DNA of 64,000 nucleotides from assembly GCF_949987515.2 (NCBI RefSeq), contig NC_082696.1:62504447-62568446 (forward strand), read 5' to 3'. Of the stretch, positions 62,764-64,000 are shown piece by piece (position 1 is the stretch's first letter; each line of letters begins with the position of its first letter). The notes under the pieces were generated by a model that made no database searches, was not told the origin of the DNA, and was given only the letters and a program-made list of their open reading frames with translations. Made by a program: the position numbers and the translations under genes. This stretch comes from Delphinus delphis (lineage: Eukaryota > Chordata > Mammalia > Artiodactyla > Delphinidae).

Positions 62764-64000
62764 ACATACACTGCAATCTAAAGTTTTAATTATTTTCTGA
62801 AAGATAGTTGAGATGAACTTTTTGTGATCCTCTGAAATAAGCTCTTCTGGTAAAGTTTTCTGCCAGGGGCATGTTGGTGAGAGTTATCTGGTTAGCACTT
62901 GGCAACTATTCTTCTGTTCTCATGAACTAAATAAGTTAGTTGCATAATTCTGGGTGGAAACTGACTTTGGCTTCATCAGCAACAATGTCTATAGAAGCGG
63001 TAGAGAAATGACATGTAACTGCCTGAATATCAAAAGAATGAACATTTTCATCAGTCGTAAATGATTGTCCTGTACATGCTATTAAGTAGTGGAAACAAGT
63101 AAATGCCAAGCATTTTATTTTTAAATCAATGGTCAAATTTAAAGTATATACTATTAAATTTAAATATATGTACATATATATGTATATATATCCATATCTA
63201 TCTATCTTTCTATTTACAAAAATGAATCATGTATTTGAAATGGTGAGGGTAGTAGGTTCATCAGATAGGGTAAAGCGTGCATAACTGAGAAACATTAATC
63301 ACCGTTCACCACAACTAATAATCATAAATGCATCCATTGGCAATTCAGAAAATATGATTAGCTTCAGAATACCTCATATTGACTTCACTAAATTTTAGTT
63401 TCACTAAAAATGTCTGCTTAACAAGATAGCTAAACATTGCTTTCCTCATATTTAGGTATATGTGTATTTTAATACAAAACTGTTGTATATTTCAGTACAA
63501 AAATTGTTTTCAGCCCTTAAAAAGTTGGATACAAAGGGACTTAGTTGATAGTTTATAGTTTCTAATTATTAGTTTTTTTCTTCCCCTCCCCCTACCCCAG
63601 ACAGCTGAAGTTGGTTGACACCTTAGTTTAAGTCTACTACCCATACCAATGTATGAGAGGTGAAACATATTTTCCTACCACAACATATATAATATTTTGA
63701 AGTGATTCAACCACATTTGTGAGAAAGTTTACTTATCTTTAAATCTAGTTCTTTTCTGAGTTGACTTAGAGTCTCTTTCTGTTGAGTGATATTCCTTATA
63801 CATTTTATGAGTTCAATTAGTATATCAGAAGTTCACAGTATAGTTTTTAAACTTAATGTTTAAGATTAAACTTTTAAGAGAATGCTTTATTAATTGGCAA
63901 AATATTTTTAAAAGGAAATTTAACATTTAGAGAATAACAATTATATTTCAGCTTTCACTTATGTTGGGTAGAAAGCTATTGTTTTTCACCTGCAAACATC
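62758..64000. other. AT-rich sequence with a TA tract, no gene seen
   Basis: TATATG/TATC repeats at about 63160-63212. No coding region or RNA gene is supported. Confidence 0.45.

Noticed and set aside
62565..62789. Leu-Ser and Glu-Arg repeat protein on either strand
   Set aside because: Translation of a CT/CA microsatellite.
1..64000. CRISPR arrays, bacterial operons, rRNA genes or a new defence system
   Set aside because: The repeats are eukaryotic transposons and microsatellites. No regularly spaced repeats, operons or rRNA were seen.

Overview
This is an AT-rich, non-coding stretch of a mammalian nuclear genome. It holds no intact host protein-coding gene that I can support. It almost certainly comes from a cetacean, or at least from the whale/hippo branch of the even-toed ungulates. 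The reason is a set of tRNA-Glu-derived CHR-type SINEs, recognisable by a start like GGGCTTCCCTGGTGGCGCAG and a poly-A tail, several with clear target-site duplications. I saw none of the BovB or Bov-tA repeats that ruminants carry. The organism call is inference; the repeats are seen directly.

Layout. Bases 1-16,260 are mostly unique AT-rich sequence with old L2 pieces, one ERVL-type LTR (about 1,712-2,170), two antisense CHR SINEs and a small exon-like segment with good splice sites (9,884-10,024). Bases 16,265-19,236 hold L1 3' ends, the longest interrupted by an older CHR SINE. Bases 19,240-41,000 contain L2, MIR, two MLT1-like LTRs in opposite orientations, a second MLT2-like LTR and two CHR SINEs. 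They also contain an almost perfect 26-bp-arm hairpin next to a fresh-looking 18-bp tandem duplication (40,036-40,130). Bases 58,662-64,000 hold one more CHR SINE, probable ancient antisense L1 sequence and a CT/CA microsatellite.

The centrepiece is 41,752-58,661, a nested stack of transposons. A minus-strand Tigger1 (pogo-type) DNA transposon, flanked by TA on both sides, is split inside its transposase by a full-length plus-strand L1 (42,887-57,435; 15-bp target duplication). That L1 is split in ORF1 by a CHR SINE and in ORF2 by a second full-length, minus-strand L1 (48,029-55,233; 11-bp target duplication). Subtracting the insertions leaves about 2.34 kb of Tigger1 and about 7.12 kb of outer L1, which fits the expected sizes. 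The inner L1 is about 7.2 kb.

The most notable observation is that the two opposed L1 copies differ by several percent over most of their length but become identical in sharply bounded blocks. One block is 1,228 bp with no mismatch, one is about 667 bp with only a 1-bp A-run indel, and one is 168 bp. This is the pattern expected from gene conversion between inverted repeats at one locus. The longest block also carries the same ORF2 frameshift in both copies. Neither L1 can encode intact ORF1 plus ORF2.
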